Assembly: GCA_900544615.1 (NCBI GenBank)
Contig: UQVS01000019.1
Coordinates: forward strand, 1 to 51,015
Direction of reading: 5' to 3'
DNA: 51,015 nucleotides
Source of the DNA: an uncultured Oscillibacter sp.
GTDB lineage: Bacteria > Bacillota > Clostridia > Oscillospirales > Oscillospiraceae
In this document: positions 31,059 to 39,011 of the stretch, piece after piece
How positions within the stretch are numbered: position 1 is the first letter of the stretch
Layout: each line of letters begins with the position of its first letter
The notes under the pieces: model-generated
What the model saw: the letters and a program-made list of their open reading frames with translations, nothing else
The model's database searches: none
Told to the model about the DNA's origin: nothing
Made by a program: the position numbers and the translations under genes

Positions 31059-32369
31059 TTACCACAAATTGCCGTTTTCATCAAAACCCCAGTCCTGAAG
31101 CTCGCCGTCCAGCTCCATATGGGGATGGGCCTTCACTTCCTCCACCAGCGCCTCGGATACCCAGATGTGACTCAGTTCCATGGTGTTGGCGATCCGCACG
31201 ATGCGGGGATGCTGCTTGTCGATCATATTGCACACCCGGACAGCCAGCTTGATGGCGTTTTCATCGCTGTGTGCGAAAATCGGCATCTTGACCATGTTGA
31301 CCAGCGTGGAAGTCAGGGCGTTGGGATAGGTGACGTCCACGATGGACTTGTCGATCAGACGCTTGGTCGTTACATCCGCCACGCCGATCCCGTTGAAGTT
31401 GCCGTGACTCTCGTCGGTCAGATCCAGCACCACCGTCCGCTGTGCCAGAATGGGGCCGGGTTCTCCGTTCCGGGGCCGTCCCGGACTGCCGAAGGTGCCG
31501 GAAACATTGGGATCCATGCCGTCGCCGGAGATGTTCTTGCCCAGCTTATCCACGACCAGAACATCCGTCTTGTCCACCCAGATGCGGCCCAGCAGCCGAT
31601 TGGCTTCCTTCAGCAGCTCCGGCTCCTGCTCCCAGATTTCCGCTGCGTTCAGAGCGGCGATCTTGTAGGTCTGGTCATAGGCGTTTTCGATGATGCCCAC
31701 ACCGGCGACGATATTGGTGTTGTCAAAGACCACCCGCGCAAACTGGGGCATGACGCGGCCCATGTTCTGGAAGCCGGACTCGTGGACGGATTCCGCGCCA
31801 TGCTGCTTGCCCATACCGATGACGGACATTTTCAGAAGGCCGCTCTCATAGGGGCCGCGGAAAGAGGTGTGGGCCTTGATCCGGCCGCAGAGGATCACGC
31901 CGTCCGCTTCGTGGGCGTACTTGTCCTGATAGACGGGGCTTCCCTCAACGGTGTCCCCCAGATAAACGGTTTCCATGGTGGCCCGGATGGGGCAGCCCAT
32001 GGTCTCCTCAGTCACATGATAGCTTCTCAGCACTTCCAGCTGTCCCTCAGGCGTAGCGCCGCCGTGGCTGCCCATGGCGGGGAACACGAAAGGATTGGCC
32101 CCCTGTGCCTTCACATAATCCACGATTGCTTTGACGATGATGGCGATATTGGCGATGCCGCGGCTGCCGCAGGTGATCGCGATGGTCATTCCGGGCTTGA
32201 TGTTCTGCTTCACGGCGTCCCGCTCCAGCTGCGCCCAGACTGCGTTGGGGATCTCGGCAGGCTCCATGTGCGTGTGGTCAAACTCCTGACGCACCCGCAC
32301 CATTTTCGGCAGCGCCACAGTACCGCAAAGCTGTTCTACAACACTATTTTTACTACTTTCAAATGCCAT
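31059..32369 (-). CDS. LarA/DUF2088-like protein, possible nickel-dependent hydroxy-acid racemase
   Basis: The 436-residue protein starts at an ATG with GGGAG upstream. Its N-terminal half is DUF2088-like: TCGSRGIANI, AMGSHGGATPEGQ, GRIKAHTSFRGPYESGLLKMSVIG and GKQHGAESVHESG. Lactate racemase LarA uses H108, H174, K184 and H200; here H102, H167, K180 and H196 are similarly spaced, so the nickel-pincer site may be present. It may invert a hydroxy acid for the lyase encoded downstream. No larB, larC or larE cofactor genes occur in the window, and a non-racemase role of DUF2088 proteins is possible. Second gene after gntR. Confidence 0.75.
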   Translation of the reverse strand: MAFESSKNSVVEQLCGTVALPKMVRVRQEFDHTHMEPAEIPNAVWAQLERDAVKQNIKPGMTIAITCGSRGIANIAIIVKAIVDYVKAQGANPFVFPAMGSHGGATPEGQLEVLRSYHVTEETMGCPIRATMETVYLGDTVEGSPVYQDKYAHEADGVILCGRIKAHTSFRGPYESGLLKMSVIGMGKQHGAESVHESGFQNMGRVMPQFARVVFDNTNIVAGVGIIENAYDQTYKIAALNAAEIWEQEPELLKEANRLLGRIWVDKTDVLVVDKLGKNISGDGMDPNVSGTFGSPGRPRNGEPGPILAQRTVVLDLTDESHGNFNGIGVADVTTKRLIDKSIVDVTYPNALTSTLVNMVKMPIFAHSDENAIKLAVRVCNMIDKQHPRIVRIANTMELSHIWVSEALVEEVKAHPHMELDGELQDWGFDENGNLW

Positions 32370-32518
32370 TTCTGTTACTCCCTCGTTTATTAGAGTGTTC
32401 CCGGAGATCTCTGACTGCCGGGATATTGAGGTTTTTGTTTTGTATGGGGATTCAACGTTGGGATCGAAGAAATCAGGATCCGATGCCTGTCCGGCTTTCC
32501 TCTGCCGGGGGCCGAAGA

Positions 32519-33175
32519 TCACAGACCGTCAGTGTGCGTAAAGCCAAGGCTTTCGTAGGTGAGGTTTCTGGAATGGATCACGTGTTCCCTTGCAAGCTGT
32601 TCCGTCTTTTCGCGGTCGCCCGCCAGCATGGCGTCCAGAATCAGGATGTGTTCCTTTTGAGAAAAGCCGACCTGATTGTGGTTTTTTTCCGTTTTCAGCC
32701 GAACCCGGCGGTCATGTTCATAGACCAGATGCAGGGATTCCCGCAGAAACCGGTTGGAACAGTAGGACGCAATCGTTGTATGAAGCTCCGTGTCCATCTT
32801 CATGACCGCAAGGAGATCCGTCCGGCTCTGCAGGGACTCAATATGCAGCAGGCGGCGGCGCAGATCCTCCATCCAGTCTTTCGGGACGAGATCCACGGCG
32901 TTTTTCGTCATAAACGGCTCGATCAGAAGTCGCGTCTCATAGATGTCCTGAACCGTCTCTATGGTCACGTCTGCGACAAAAGTGCCTTTTCTTGCGTAGG
33001 TCTCAACAAACCCTTCATCCTGTAGACGTTTGAGCGCCTCATGCACCGGGGTGCGGCTGATTCCCAACTCCTGCTGCAGCTGCTTTTCTGAAATATCGAT
33101 CCGCGGCGATAGTTCTCCCGTAAGGATCATCTCTTTGATGTATTCATACGCGGATTGGCTTTTTGCAATCTGCAC
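32519..33175 (-). CDS. GntR-family regulator, FadR subfamily
   Basis: The 218-residue protein has a winged helix (about 1-70: SAYEYIKEMILTGELSPRIDISEKQLQQELGISRTPVHEALKRLQDEGFVE) and an FCD ligand domain with the metal-binding D and H residues (DTELHTTI and later histidines). FCD domains usually bind a carboxylic acid, fitting the neighbours. The start is the GTG at 33175; the binding site AGGGAG is rather distant. It lies between the TRAP genes and the catabolic genes; the same palindrome precedes gntR and dctP, which points to auto- and pathway control. Confidence 0.9.
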   Translation of the reverse strand: MQIAKSQSAYEYIKEMILTGELSPRIDISEKQLQQELGISRTPVHEALKRLQDEGFVETYARKGTFVADVTIETVQDIYETRLLIEPFMTKNAVDLVPKDWMEDLRRRLLHIESLQSRTDLLAVMKMDTELHTTIASYCSNRFLRESLHLVYEHDRRVRLKTEKNHNQVGFSQKEHILILDAMLAGDREKTEQLAREHVIHSRNLTYESLGFTHTDGL

Positions 33176-33212
33176 GGACTTGGTTCATCTCCCTTTGGTA
33201 AATTTGATGTTG

Positions 33213-33228
33213 AACTGATATATCAGTT
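33213..33228. promoter_or_regulatory. GntR operator upstream of gntR
   Basis: AACTGATATATCAGTT is a perfect 16-bp palindrome 38 bases upstream of the gntR start and 12 bases downstream of its -10 box. The identical 16 bases occur at 36729-36744 upstream of dctP and nowhere else that I found. Confidence 0.85.
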
Positions 33229-33240
33229 TGCTTTGACCGT

Positions 33241-33269
33241 ATTATACCGGCTCATGACTGCCGGTACAA
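33241..33269 (-). promoter_or_regulatory. Promoter of the gntR-catabolic operon
   Basis: On the minus strand TTGTAC (33264-33269) and TATAAT (33241-33246) are 17 bases apart. Transcription would start close to the operator at 33213-33228. Confidence 0.75.
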
Positions 33270-33373
33270 TATTCATTTCTGCTAAAATTGGTTTTCTTTT
33301 GTGAAAATGCCATATAAATTACGAGAAAACGACTCCCCGTGATTTCCGGCGGCTTGCAGAGCCACGACGAGAT

Positions 33374-33414
33374 AAAAAGCTCTGCCCGGCGATGTTGGAT
33401 CGGACAGAGCTTTT
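33374..33414 (-). terminator. Terminator after dctM
   Basis: AAAAGCTCTG and CAGAGCTTTT form a 10-bp stem with a 20-base loop, followed on the minus strand by TTTTTATC. It separates the TRAP operon from the gntR operon. Confidence 0.75.
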
Positions 33415-33417
33415 CAA

Positions 33418-34698
33418 TCAGGCGGGGAAGAGAATGCTGATGGGATAGGTGATCAGGTTCGGGAAAAGAATGAAAAAGAGCAGGCAGAGCACCAATACGA
33501 TCAGCCAAGGCACCAGTCCCTTTGTAATCTTTTCAATCGACATACCGGATACGTTGCAGGCAGCGTACAGGCACACGCCGACAGGAGGCGTGATCAGGCC
33601 GAAGGACAGAGCGATGACCATAAAGACCACGAAGAACAGGGGGCTGATCCCAACAGACACAGCCGTGGGCAGAAGGATGGGCATGAAGATATAGATTGCT
33701 GCGGTAGCATCCATGAACATACCGATCACGCACAGCAGCAGGAAAATCAGGATCATGACGGCGATGGAATTCTGAGTCAGGCCGGTGATCGCGGAGGAGA
33801 CCAGAGCGGGGAAGCCGTCCAGAGTGAAGAGCTGACCGGCGGGCTTGGCAGTGATTGCAACAAACAGAACGGTGCCGGTGCTCTTGGCAACGGACATGAA
33901 GATACCGGGCAGATCCTTGAACGTCAGCTTCTTGTAGACGAACATGGAGACGATCAGGGTGTAGAGCACGCAGATCGCGGCAGCCTCCGTAGAGGTGAAG
34001 TAGCCGGTATACATACCGCCCAGAAGGATCACGGGAACCATCAGAGCGGGCAGAGCGCGCTTAAAGCTCTTCCAGAGTCTGCCGCCGTTGAAGGGGATGC
34101 GGTGGCCAATTCCGTGCTTCTTGCAGTAGAAGTAGTTGTAGACCATCATGACCAGTCCCAGAAATACGCCGGGGATGATGCCTGCGAACAGAGCCTGACC
34201 CATGGAGACCTGAGCAACGGAAGCGGCAACGACCATCAGAATGGAAGGCGGGATCACAGAGGCCAGCATGGAACTTGCCAGAGTCGTACCCCATGCGTAG
34301 GGGCTGGGGTAGCCGGAACGGATCATGGCGTTGGCGCACAGAGCGCCGATGGAGGCCACGTCGGCAACGGAAGAACCGCTCATGCCGGCGAAGAGAATCG
34401 AAGTCATAATATTCACGTGGCCAAGACCGCCATGGATCCAGCCAACGACATCTTCACAGAAAGAGAAAATCTGCTCGGCAACGCCGCCCTTATCCATCAG
34501 GATGCCGGCCAGGAAGAACAGGGGAACAGCCACCATGGTGAAGCTGTTCATGGAGGAATACATCAGCTTGACGGCAGATGCAATCGTAGAGGTGTCATAC
34601 ATCAAAATGGCGCCCAGAGAGGCCATGCCCAGAGAGACGGCCACGGGGATGCCAAGGAACATCAGAACAAGGAATACACCTAAGATAAAAAGACTCAT
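33418..34698 (-). CDS. dctM: TRAP transporter large membrane subunit DctM
   Basis: The 426-residue protein has about 12 hydrophobic segments of the DctM family: LGIPVAVSLGMASLGAILMYD, GGLGHVNIMTSILFAGMSGSSVADVASIGALC, PPSILMVVAASVAQVSMGQALFAGIIPG and a second inverted half ending SFGLITPPVGVCLYAACNV. It carries the substrate with sodium. Its start overlaps dctQ by ATGA. Confidence 0.95.
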   Translation of the reverse strand: MSLFILGVFLVLMFLGIPVAVSLGMASLGAILMYDTSTIASAVKLMYSSMNSFTMVAVPLFFLAGILMDKGGVAEQIFSFCEDVVGWIHGGLGHVNIMTSILFAGMSGSSVADVASIGALCANAMIRSGYPSPYAWGTTLASSMLASVIPPSILMVVAASVAQVSMGQALFAGIIPGVFLGLVMMVYNYFYCKKHGIGHRIPFNGGRLWKSFKRALPALMVPVILLGGMYTGYFTSTEAAAICVLYTLIVSMFVYKKLTFKDLPGIFMSVAKSTGTVLFVAITAKPAGQLFTLDGFPALVSSAITGLTQNSIAVMILIFLLLCVIGMFMDATAAIYIFMPILLPTAVSVGISPLFFVVFMVIALSFGLITPPVGVCLYAACNVSGMSIEKITKGLVPWLIVLVLCLLFFILFPNLITYPISILFPA

Positions 34699-35279
34699 GC
34701 CTGCTCACCCTCCTTATTCTCACGTTCAATTTCTGCACGGGTCTTGGCAGCCAGCTCATCAGCTTCCAGCTGCTCAGCGGTGGTTTTCAGTCTCCAGCTT
34801 TCAAAGAACAGGGTGTTCAGAACGCCGATGAAGCCAAAGACGGAACCGACGGGGACGCAAATGCCAACGATCCACATGGGGATGTGCAGAGCGGAACCCA
34901 TTTCATTCATGGTGAACTGCTGAATGGCCAGACGGACGCCAAAGCCGATCAGGACAGCAAACATAACCAGATTCAGGATGTAGTACAGTGCGTGGCAGAT
35001 CTTCTGCAAAATTTCGGGCAGCAGATTGACCAGCACGGTAACGCGGGAGGACTCGCTGTGGTTGAAGCCGGCGCCGACACCAACCCACATCATCCACAGG
35101 AAGAAAACACGGGTGGTTTCTTCGTACCAGGCGGTGTTGATGTTCAGAATACGGCTGAAAACGCCGATGATGACAACGATGAATAAGGCTGCCAGGCAAA
35201 TACCGCCAAGCGCCATCTCTATCTTTTCGGCCATGCCGAAGAACTTCCTAAGCGGGGAATTGCTGTTTTCTGTTTTCAC
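34695..35279 (-). CDS. dctQ: TRAP transporter small membrane subunit DctQ
   Basis: The 194-residue protein has four membrane segments with the DctQ pattern (ALGGICLAALFIVVIIGVFSRI, WYEETTRVFFLWMMWVGVGAGF) and a charged cytosolic tail of about 45 residues. It links the binding protein to DctM. Its stop overlaps the dctM start. Confidence 0.94.
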   Translation of the reverse strand: MKTENSNSPLRKFFGMAEKIEMALGGICLAALFIVVIIGVFSRILNINTAWYEETTRVFFLWMMWVGVGAGFNHSESSRVTVLVNLLPEILQKICHALYYILNLVMFAVLIGFGVRLAIQQFTMNEMGSALHIPMWIVGICVPVGSVFGFIGVLNTLFFESWRLKTTAEQLEADELAAKTRAEIERENKEGEQA

Positions 35280-35328
35280 GCTATTTACCTACCTTCTCCA
35301 CCGAATGTATTACACGAATGTTAAGGAG

Positions 35329-35358
35329 AAGCAGGGCAGCGGTGAAGCTGCCCCGCTC
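35329..35358 (-). promoter_or_regulatory. Intercistronic hairpin between dctP and dctQ
   Basis: GCAGGGCAGC and GCTGCCCCGC pair with one mismatch around a GGTGAA loop, soon after the dctP stop. The minus-strand bases after it (TTCTCCTT) make a poor T tract, so it probably lowers readthrough and protects the dctP message, giving more binding protein than membrane parts. Confidence 0.5.
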
Positions 35359-35386
35359 TCGTTCAGGATGTTATAAAAATGGATGA

Positions 35387-36448
35387 TTAGTGATTTGCAG
35401 CGAACTCAATGGTGCTGTTCCACAGGTCGTCGTTATCAACGATCTTCTGGAATTCGGGATACAGGGACTTGGAAACCTCCTGGAAGGCAGCGAAGCCGGC
35501 CTCGTCCAGTTCGTTGTACTCCATGCCCTTTTCAACCATGAAGTCAATGTCAGCCTGATCGGTGGCATTGTCATAGTCCAGCTTCCACTGCTGCATTTCC
35601 TGAGCAGTCTCGGCGATCAGGGTCTGGAGATCCTCGTCCAGAGAAGCGAACTTATCGGGGTTCATGCCGACAACCCAGGCCTCAGCAATGTGGTTGGTAG
35701 CGGAGATGTACTTCTGAACCTCATAGAAGCTGGAGGAGTAGGGGACGTCAGCGGGGTTCTCCTGACCGTCGATGGTGTTGGTCTGCAGAGCGGTGTAAAC
35801 CTCGGAGAAGCTCATGGGAGTGGCGGAAGCGCCGCAGGCATTGAAGAAAGTCAGATACATCTGGTTGCCGGGGGTGCGGAGCTTGATGCCCTTGAAGTCA
35901 TCGGGGCAGGTGATGGGACGGACGTTGTTGGTAGTCATACGGAAAGAACGGGTCCATGCAGCCAGGAACTTAACGCCCATGCCCTCAACGGCATCCCACA
36001 GGGGCTGGGAAACAGGATCGTTCAGGTAAGCGCGGGCAGCGTCGATGGAGCTGAACAGATAGGGGGTGTTGATCACGTTGAAAGCGGAGTCGAAGGAAGC
36101 GTACCACATGGTAGCCAGGCACAGCATATCCAGACCGCCGTCCTGCATGGTGGTGACAGCAGCGGTAGCGTCGCCGCCATACAGCTCGCCGTTGTAGTAA
36201 ACCTTGACGTCCAGACGGCCTTCGGACTTCTCGTTCAGTTCCTTTGCGAACTCAGCGGCAGCCACACCGATGGAGGAGGACTCGGCATCGGGGACGGACA
36301 GATTCAGCTTGACAGCTTTGACGTCCGCAGTGCTGGAACTGGCGTCGGAAGAAGCGGAATCAGAAGGGGCAGAGTCGCTTTTGCCGCCGCAAGCGGCCAG
36401 AGAGAGGACCATCATCAGGGTCAGAGCAAGGGCAATGATTCTTTTCAT
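35387..36448 (-). CDS. dctP: TRAP transporter substrate-binding lipoprotein DctP
   Basis: The 353-residue protein has a lipoprotein signal with lipobox SLAAC, a serine/aspartate linker and the DctP domain. The family signature FKGIKLRTPGNQMYLTFFNACGASATPMSFSEVYTALQTNTIDGQENP holds the arginine that clamps a substrate carboxylate. It therefore should bind an organic acid. AGGAG precedes the ATG. First gene of dctPQM, behind a leader of about 300 bases and the GntR operator. Confidence 0.95.
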   Translation of the reverse strand: MKRIIALALTLMMVLSLAACGGKSDSAPSDSASSDASSSTADVKAVKLNLSVPDAESSSIGVAAAEFAKELNEKSEGRLDVKVYYNGELYGGDATAAVTTMQDGGLDMLCLATMWYASFDSAFNVINTPYLFSSIDAARAYLNDPVSQPLWDAVEGMGVKFLAAWTRSFRMTTNNVRPITCPDDFKGIKLRTPGNQMYLTFFNACGASATPMSFSEVYTALQTNTIDGQENPADVPYSSSFYEVQKYISATNHIAEAWVVGMNPDKFASLDEDLQTLIAETAQEMQQWKLDYDNATDQADIDFMVEKGMEYNELDEAGFAAFQEVSKSLYPEFQKIVDNDDLWNSTIEFAANH

Positions 36449-36727
36449 GGGGGAAAGGCTCCTTTCAAATGTTGTTGGAGTAATATTTGATTTTTAGCTG
36501 AGACGATGCCATGCGCTGCCGACCGCCTGTGTGTTCAGGTCAATGGCCAAGGCATCATGATCTCGTCTCCACTATAAAATCCGTTGGTAAAATTCCGCGG
36601 CTTTTGTTACGGGATCGCGGAACACCCTTTCGGCATCGCCGGATGCAGTGCGCAGCGCCGGGCTTCCGTGATGGAACGATCCGGGCGGAGAGCAGTCCGC
36701 ACTGGGAGTAAAATGCAACTTATATGA

Positions 36728-36745
36728 CAACTGATATATCAGTTG
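36728..36745. promoter_or_regulatory. GntR operator upstream of dctP
   Basis: CAACTGATATATCAGTTG is an 18-bp perfect palindrome whose central 16 bases are identical to the site before gntR. It lies 17 bases downstream of the dctP -10 box, where a bound repressor would block the polymerase. Confidence 0.85.
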
Positions 36746-36761
36746 CACATTTAACGATTGG

Positions 36762-36790
36762 ATTATACAATAGCTTTCCGCAGCTTGCAA
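36762..36790 (-). promoter_or_regulatory. Promoter of the TRAP operon
   Basis: On the minus strand TTGCAA (36785-36790) and TATAAT (36762-36767) are 17 bases apart, with TG one base ahead of the -10 (TTGTATAAT). The start would lie about 10 bases before the GntR operator. Confidence 0.75.
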
Positions 36791-37010
36791 GTAGAGAAAT
36801 TAGAAAATTCGGAAATTCTCCCAAACTGAAGAAAATTATGGGAAAAATTGTGTATTCTGCACGAAATGACCGCTAAAAGGACGAAAAATGGCAGCGAAAG
36901 CAGGTGACAATGTGTAAAAAACCAACAAAGAACGCCGGACGTCATAGAGAATATGGCCACTGGCGGCCGGACAGGTCACGGTTCACACCGCCAAACCGTC
37001 CGACAAAAGC

Positions 37011-37043
37011 AGGGGCTGCGTACCGATCCGATACACAGCCCCT
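37011..37043 (-). terminator. Terminator of the redox operon
   Basis: GGGGCTGTGTATCGG and the facing GGTACGCAGCCCC form a stem with two mismatches around a tiny loop, followed on the minus strand by TGCTTTTG. It starts about 50 bases after the flavodoxin stop. Confidence 0.65.
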
Positions 37044-37093
37044 GCCGGGTCTTTGAAACTTTTCAGCGGATATGTTCCGCTTGCAGGCGGCGC

Positions 37094-37561
37094 TTACAGC
37101 CCTGCCAGACGGCGCAGCTCATCCAGAGATGTGCTGCGGTTGAACATACTGCCGGGAACCAGATTGCCGTTGCAGCTCTTTTTCAATCCCTCCAGCGTCT
37201 TGCCCATGCCGCTGCCGCCGGAGGTTGCAAAGGGGATCACGGTCTTGCCGGAGAAGTCATACTCATCCAGAAAGGTATTGATGATGGTGGGGGCCACATA
37301 CCACCAGATGGGGAAGCCCACGAACACCGTGTCGTACTGATCCATGTTGTCCACATGGCTGCTGACCTCCGGGCGGGAGGCGGGATCCTTCATTTCCAGC
37401 GTGCTGCGGCTGTGCTTGTCCGTCCAGTCCAGATCTGCCGCCGTGTAGGGGACGGCGGGCCGGATCTCAAAGAGATCGCCCTTTACGGCGTCTGCCAGAC
37501 GCTTGGCGGCATCGGCGGTGGTGCCGGTGGCGGAAAAATAGGCTACCAAAATCTTGCTCAT
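37094..37561 (-). CDS. Flavodoxin-like protein
   Basis: The 155-residue protein opens with KILVAYFSATGTTADAAKRLAD, the FMN phosphate loop of the flavodoxin_4 family, followed by YDTVFVGFPIWWYVAPTIINTFL and TVIPFATSGGSGMGKT. It should carry electrons or act as a small quinone/FMN reductase in the cytosol. Last gene of the three-gene redox operon. Confidence 0.92.
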   Translation of the reverse strand: MSKILVAYFSATGTTADAAKRLADAVKGDLFEIRPAVPYTAADLDWTDKHSRSTLEMKDPASRPEVSSHVDNMDQYDTVFVGFPIWWYVAPTIINTFLDEYDFSGKTVIPFATSGGSGMGKTLEGLKKSCNGNLVPGSMFNRSTSLDELRRLAGL

Positions 37562-37588
37562 GTGTTTTGTTCCTTTTCCTGATGGAAT

Positions 37589-38332
37589 TCAGTTTTCCAG
37601 CGCGGCATAGTCCGCGTCGCTGACAGGCTCGCACCACTCGTTGGAGGTGTTCTCACCGGGAACCTCCACCGCCAGATGGCTGAACCAGCTGTGGGCCTTG
37701 GCACCGTGCCAGTGCTTGACCTCAGCGGGGATGGTGACGACATCGCCGGGCTTCAGGCTCCGGGCAGGCTTGCCCGCTTCCTGATACCAGCCCTCGCCGT
37801 CCACGCACAGCAGCAGCTGTCCGCCGCCTTTGGCAGCGTGATGAATGTGCCAGTTGTTGCGGCAGCCGGGCTCAAAGGTGACGTTGGCCACAAATACGGT
37901 CTTCTTGGGATCGGTGAGGGGCTTGAGGTAGCTGTTGCCCACAAAATACTTTGCGTAAGCGGTGTTCGGTTCGCCCTGACCGAAGAAGCCGCCGTGGTTT
38001 TCCGGCTCGCTGCCGTCATAGACCTCCTTTGCCATGCGGAAAGCGGCCCAGGCGTTGGGCCATCCGGCATAGAAAGCCAGATGGGTCAGGATCTCTGCCA
38101 TCTCAGTTTTGGTGACACCGTTGGCCTTGGCGGCGGCGAGGTGATACTTCAGGGAAGAATCTGTGATGCCCTTGCTGATGAGGGCGGTGATGGTGACGAT
38201 GGAACGGGTCTTCAGGGTGAGCAGCTCCTCCCGTGACCAGACCTCGCCGAAAAGTACATCGTCGTTCAATTCTGCGAATTTCGGGGCGAATTCCCCAAGG
38301 GCGTCCCGCCCTGCGGTTTGCTTGACTGCCAT
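37589..38332 (-). CDS. Carboxymuconolactone decarboxylase-like / cupin fusion
   Basis: The 247-residue protein joins a CMD/AhpD-fold domain (about 1-115: RSIVTITALISKGITDSSLKYHLAAAKANGVTKTEMAEILTHLAFYAGWPNAWAAF) to a cupin (about 130-235) with metal ligands in WHIHHAAKGGGQ and HWHGAKAHSWFSHLAV. The CMD part lacks the CxxC of AhpD, so a peroxidase role is not supported. Such fusions are frequent beside flavodoxin genes under MerR control; the reaction is unknown. It lies between two flavoprotein genes. Confidence 0.9.
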   Translation of the reverse strand: MAVKQTAGRDALGEFAPKFAELNDDVLFGEVWSREELLTLKTRSIVTITALISKGITDSSLKYHLAAAKANGVTKTEMAEILTHLAFYAGWPNAWAAFRMAKEVYDGSEPENHGGFFGQGEPNTAYAKYFVGNSYLKPLTDPKKTVFVANVTFEPGCRNNWHIHHAAKGGGQLLLCVDGEGWYQEAGKPARSLKPGDVVTIPAEVKHWHGAKAHSWFSHLAVEVPGENTSNEWCEPVSDADYAALEN

Positions 38333-38352
38333 ATCAGATTACATCCTTTATA

Positions 38353-38889
38353 TTAAACTGTTTTGCCCATTTCATAGGCCTGCGCCAGCGCTTTGTGACC
38401 GGCTGTCTCGCCGGGGCCGTTGACGCCTCCGGCAAATACGCTGCCTGCCAGACGGGCGCGGGCAAAGCAGTCGATCCAGCCTGTAAGGCCGCTTTCTGCC
38501 CGGTCAGGCACAAAGTCGTCGTCCTCGGCGGCAGCGGTCATGAGATAGATGTCGGTGAAGCGATAATCGCTGGAATAGAGCCAGTTGGCGCGATCCAGCA
38601 GGGTTTTCATCTGGCCGCTCATCTCGTAGTAATAAATAGGCGTGGCGAAGGCGATGACGTCGGCATCGTGCATTTTCCGGGAGATCTCCGCCGCATCGTC
38701 CTGAATGACGCAGCGTCCCAGCTGCTGGCAGGCCAGACACCCCCGGCAGAACTGGATCTCCTTACCCCGGAGCGTCACTTTTTCCGTATGATGCCCGGCA
38801 TCCGCCGCGCCCCGGAGATATGCGTCCGCCAGCGCTTCGGAATTGCTGTTGGTTCTCAGACTGGTGGAAATAACCAGTACATTCTTCAT
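38353..38889 (-). CDS. NADPH-dependent FMN reductase-like flavoprotein
   Basis: The 178-residue protein has an FMN-binding start (NVLVISTSLRTNSNSEALADAYLRG), a cysteine motif FCRGCLACQQLGRCVIQDD, and ATPIYYYEMSGQMKTLLDRANWLY. This is the flavodoxin-family type with four clustered cysteines, seen in iron-sulfur flavoproteins and NADPH-dependent FMN reductases; whether it holds a cluster is not clear. First gene of the operon, directly behind the MerR-type promoter. Confidence 0.9.
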   Translation of the reverse strand: MKNVLVISTSLRTNSNSEALADAYLRGAADAGHHTEKVTLRGKEIQFCRGCLACQQLGRCVIQDDAAEISRKMHDADVIAFATPIYYYEMSGQMKTLLDRANWLYSSDYRFTDIYLMTAAAEDDDFVPDRAESGLTGWIDCFARARLAGSVFAGGVNGPGETAGHKALAQAYEMGKTV

Positions 38890-38949
38890 AAGAGTAAGCC
38901 CCCTGTATGTTGATGGTTGACAGGTTGCACGGATGCGTGCTATATTGAT

Positions 38950-38980
38950 ACTATAATACTTAAAGCTGGCTTTAAGTCAA
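38950..38980 (-). promoter_or_regulatory. MerR-type promoter with 19-bp spacer and operator
   Basis: On the minus strand TTGACT (38975-38980) and TATAGT (38950-38955) are 19 bases apart, the overlong spacing that MerR regulators correct by untwisting DNA. The spacer carries a perfect 9-bp inverted repeat ACTTAAAGC-TG-GCTTTAAGT (38958-38977). The merR gene is divergent, 32 bases away. Confidence 0.85.
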
Positions 38981-39011
38981 GAGCGGTTTTCCCGGAAAGG
39001 ATGAATTTTCT

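Larger units (their letters stand above)
36449..37010. other. Long leader and promoter region of the TRAP operon
   Basis: About 280 bases between the GntR operator and dctP form an untranslated leader with GC-rich self-complementary parts, for example a bulged stem GAGACG..ATGCC/GGCATCGTCTC on the minus strand. I match no riboswitch class. The 200 bases right of the promoter are A/T-rich, with a short open frame (36911 on, 47 codons) that I do not consider a gene. Confidence 0.5.

Noticed and set aside
36911..37054. A 47-codon plus-strand open frame beginning MCKKPTKNAGRH, preceded by a weak GGTGA
   Set aside because: It runs through the terminator of the redox operon and has no conserved-looking feature. 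Too weak to call a gene.
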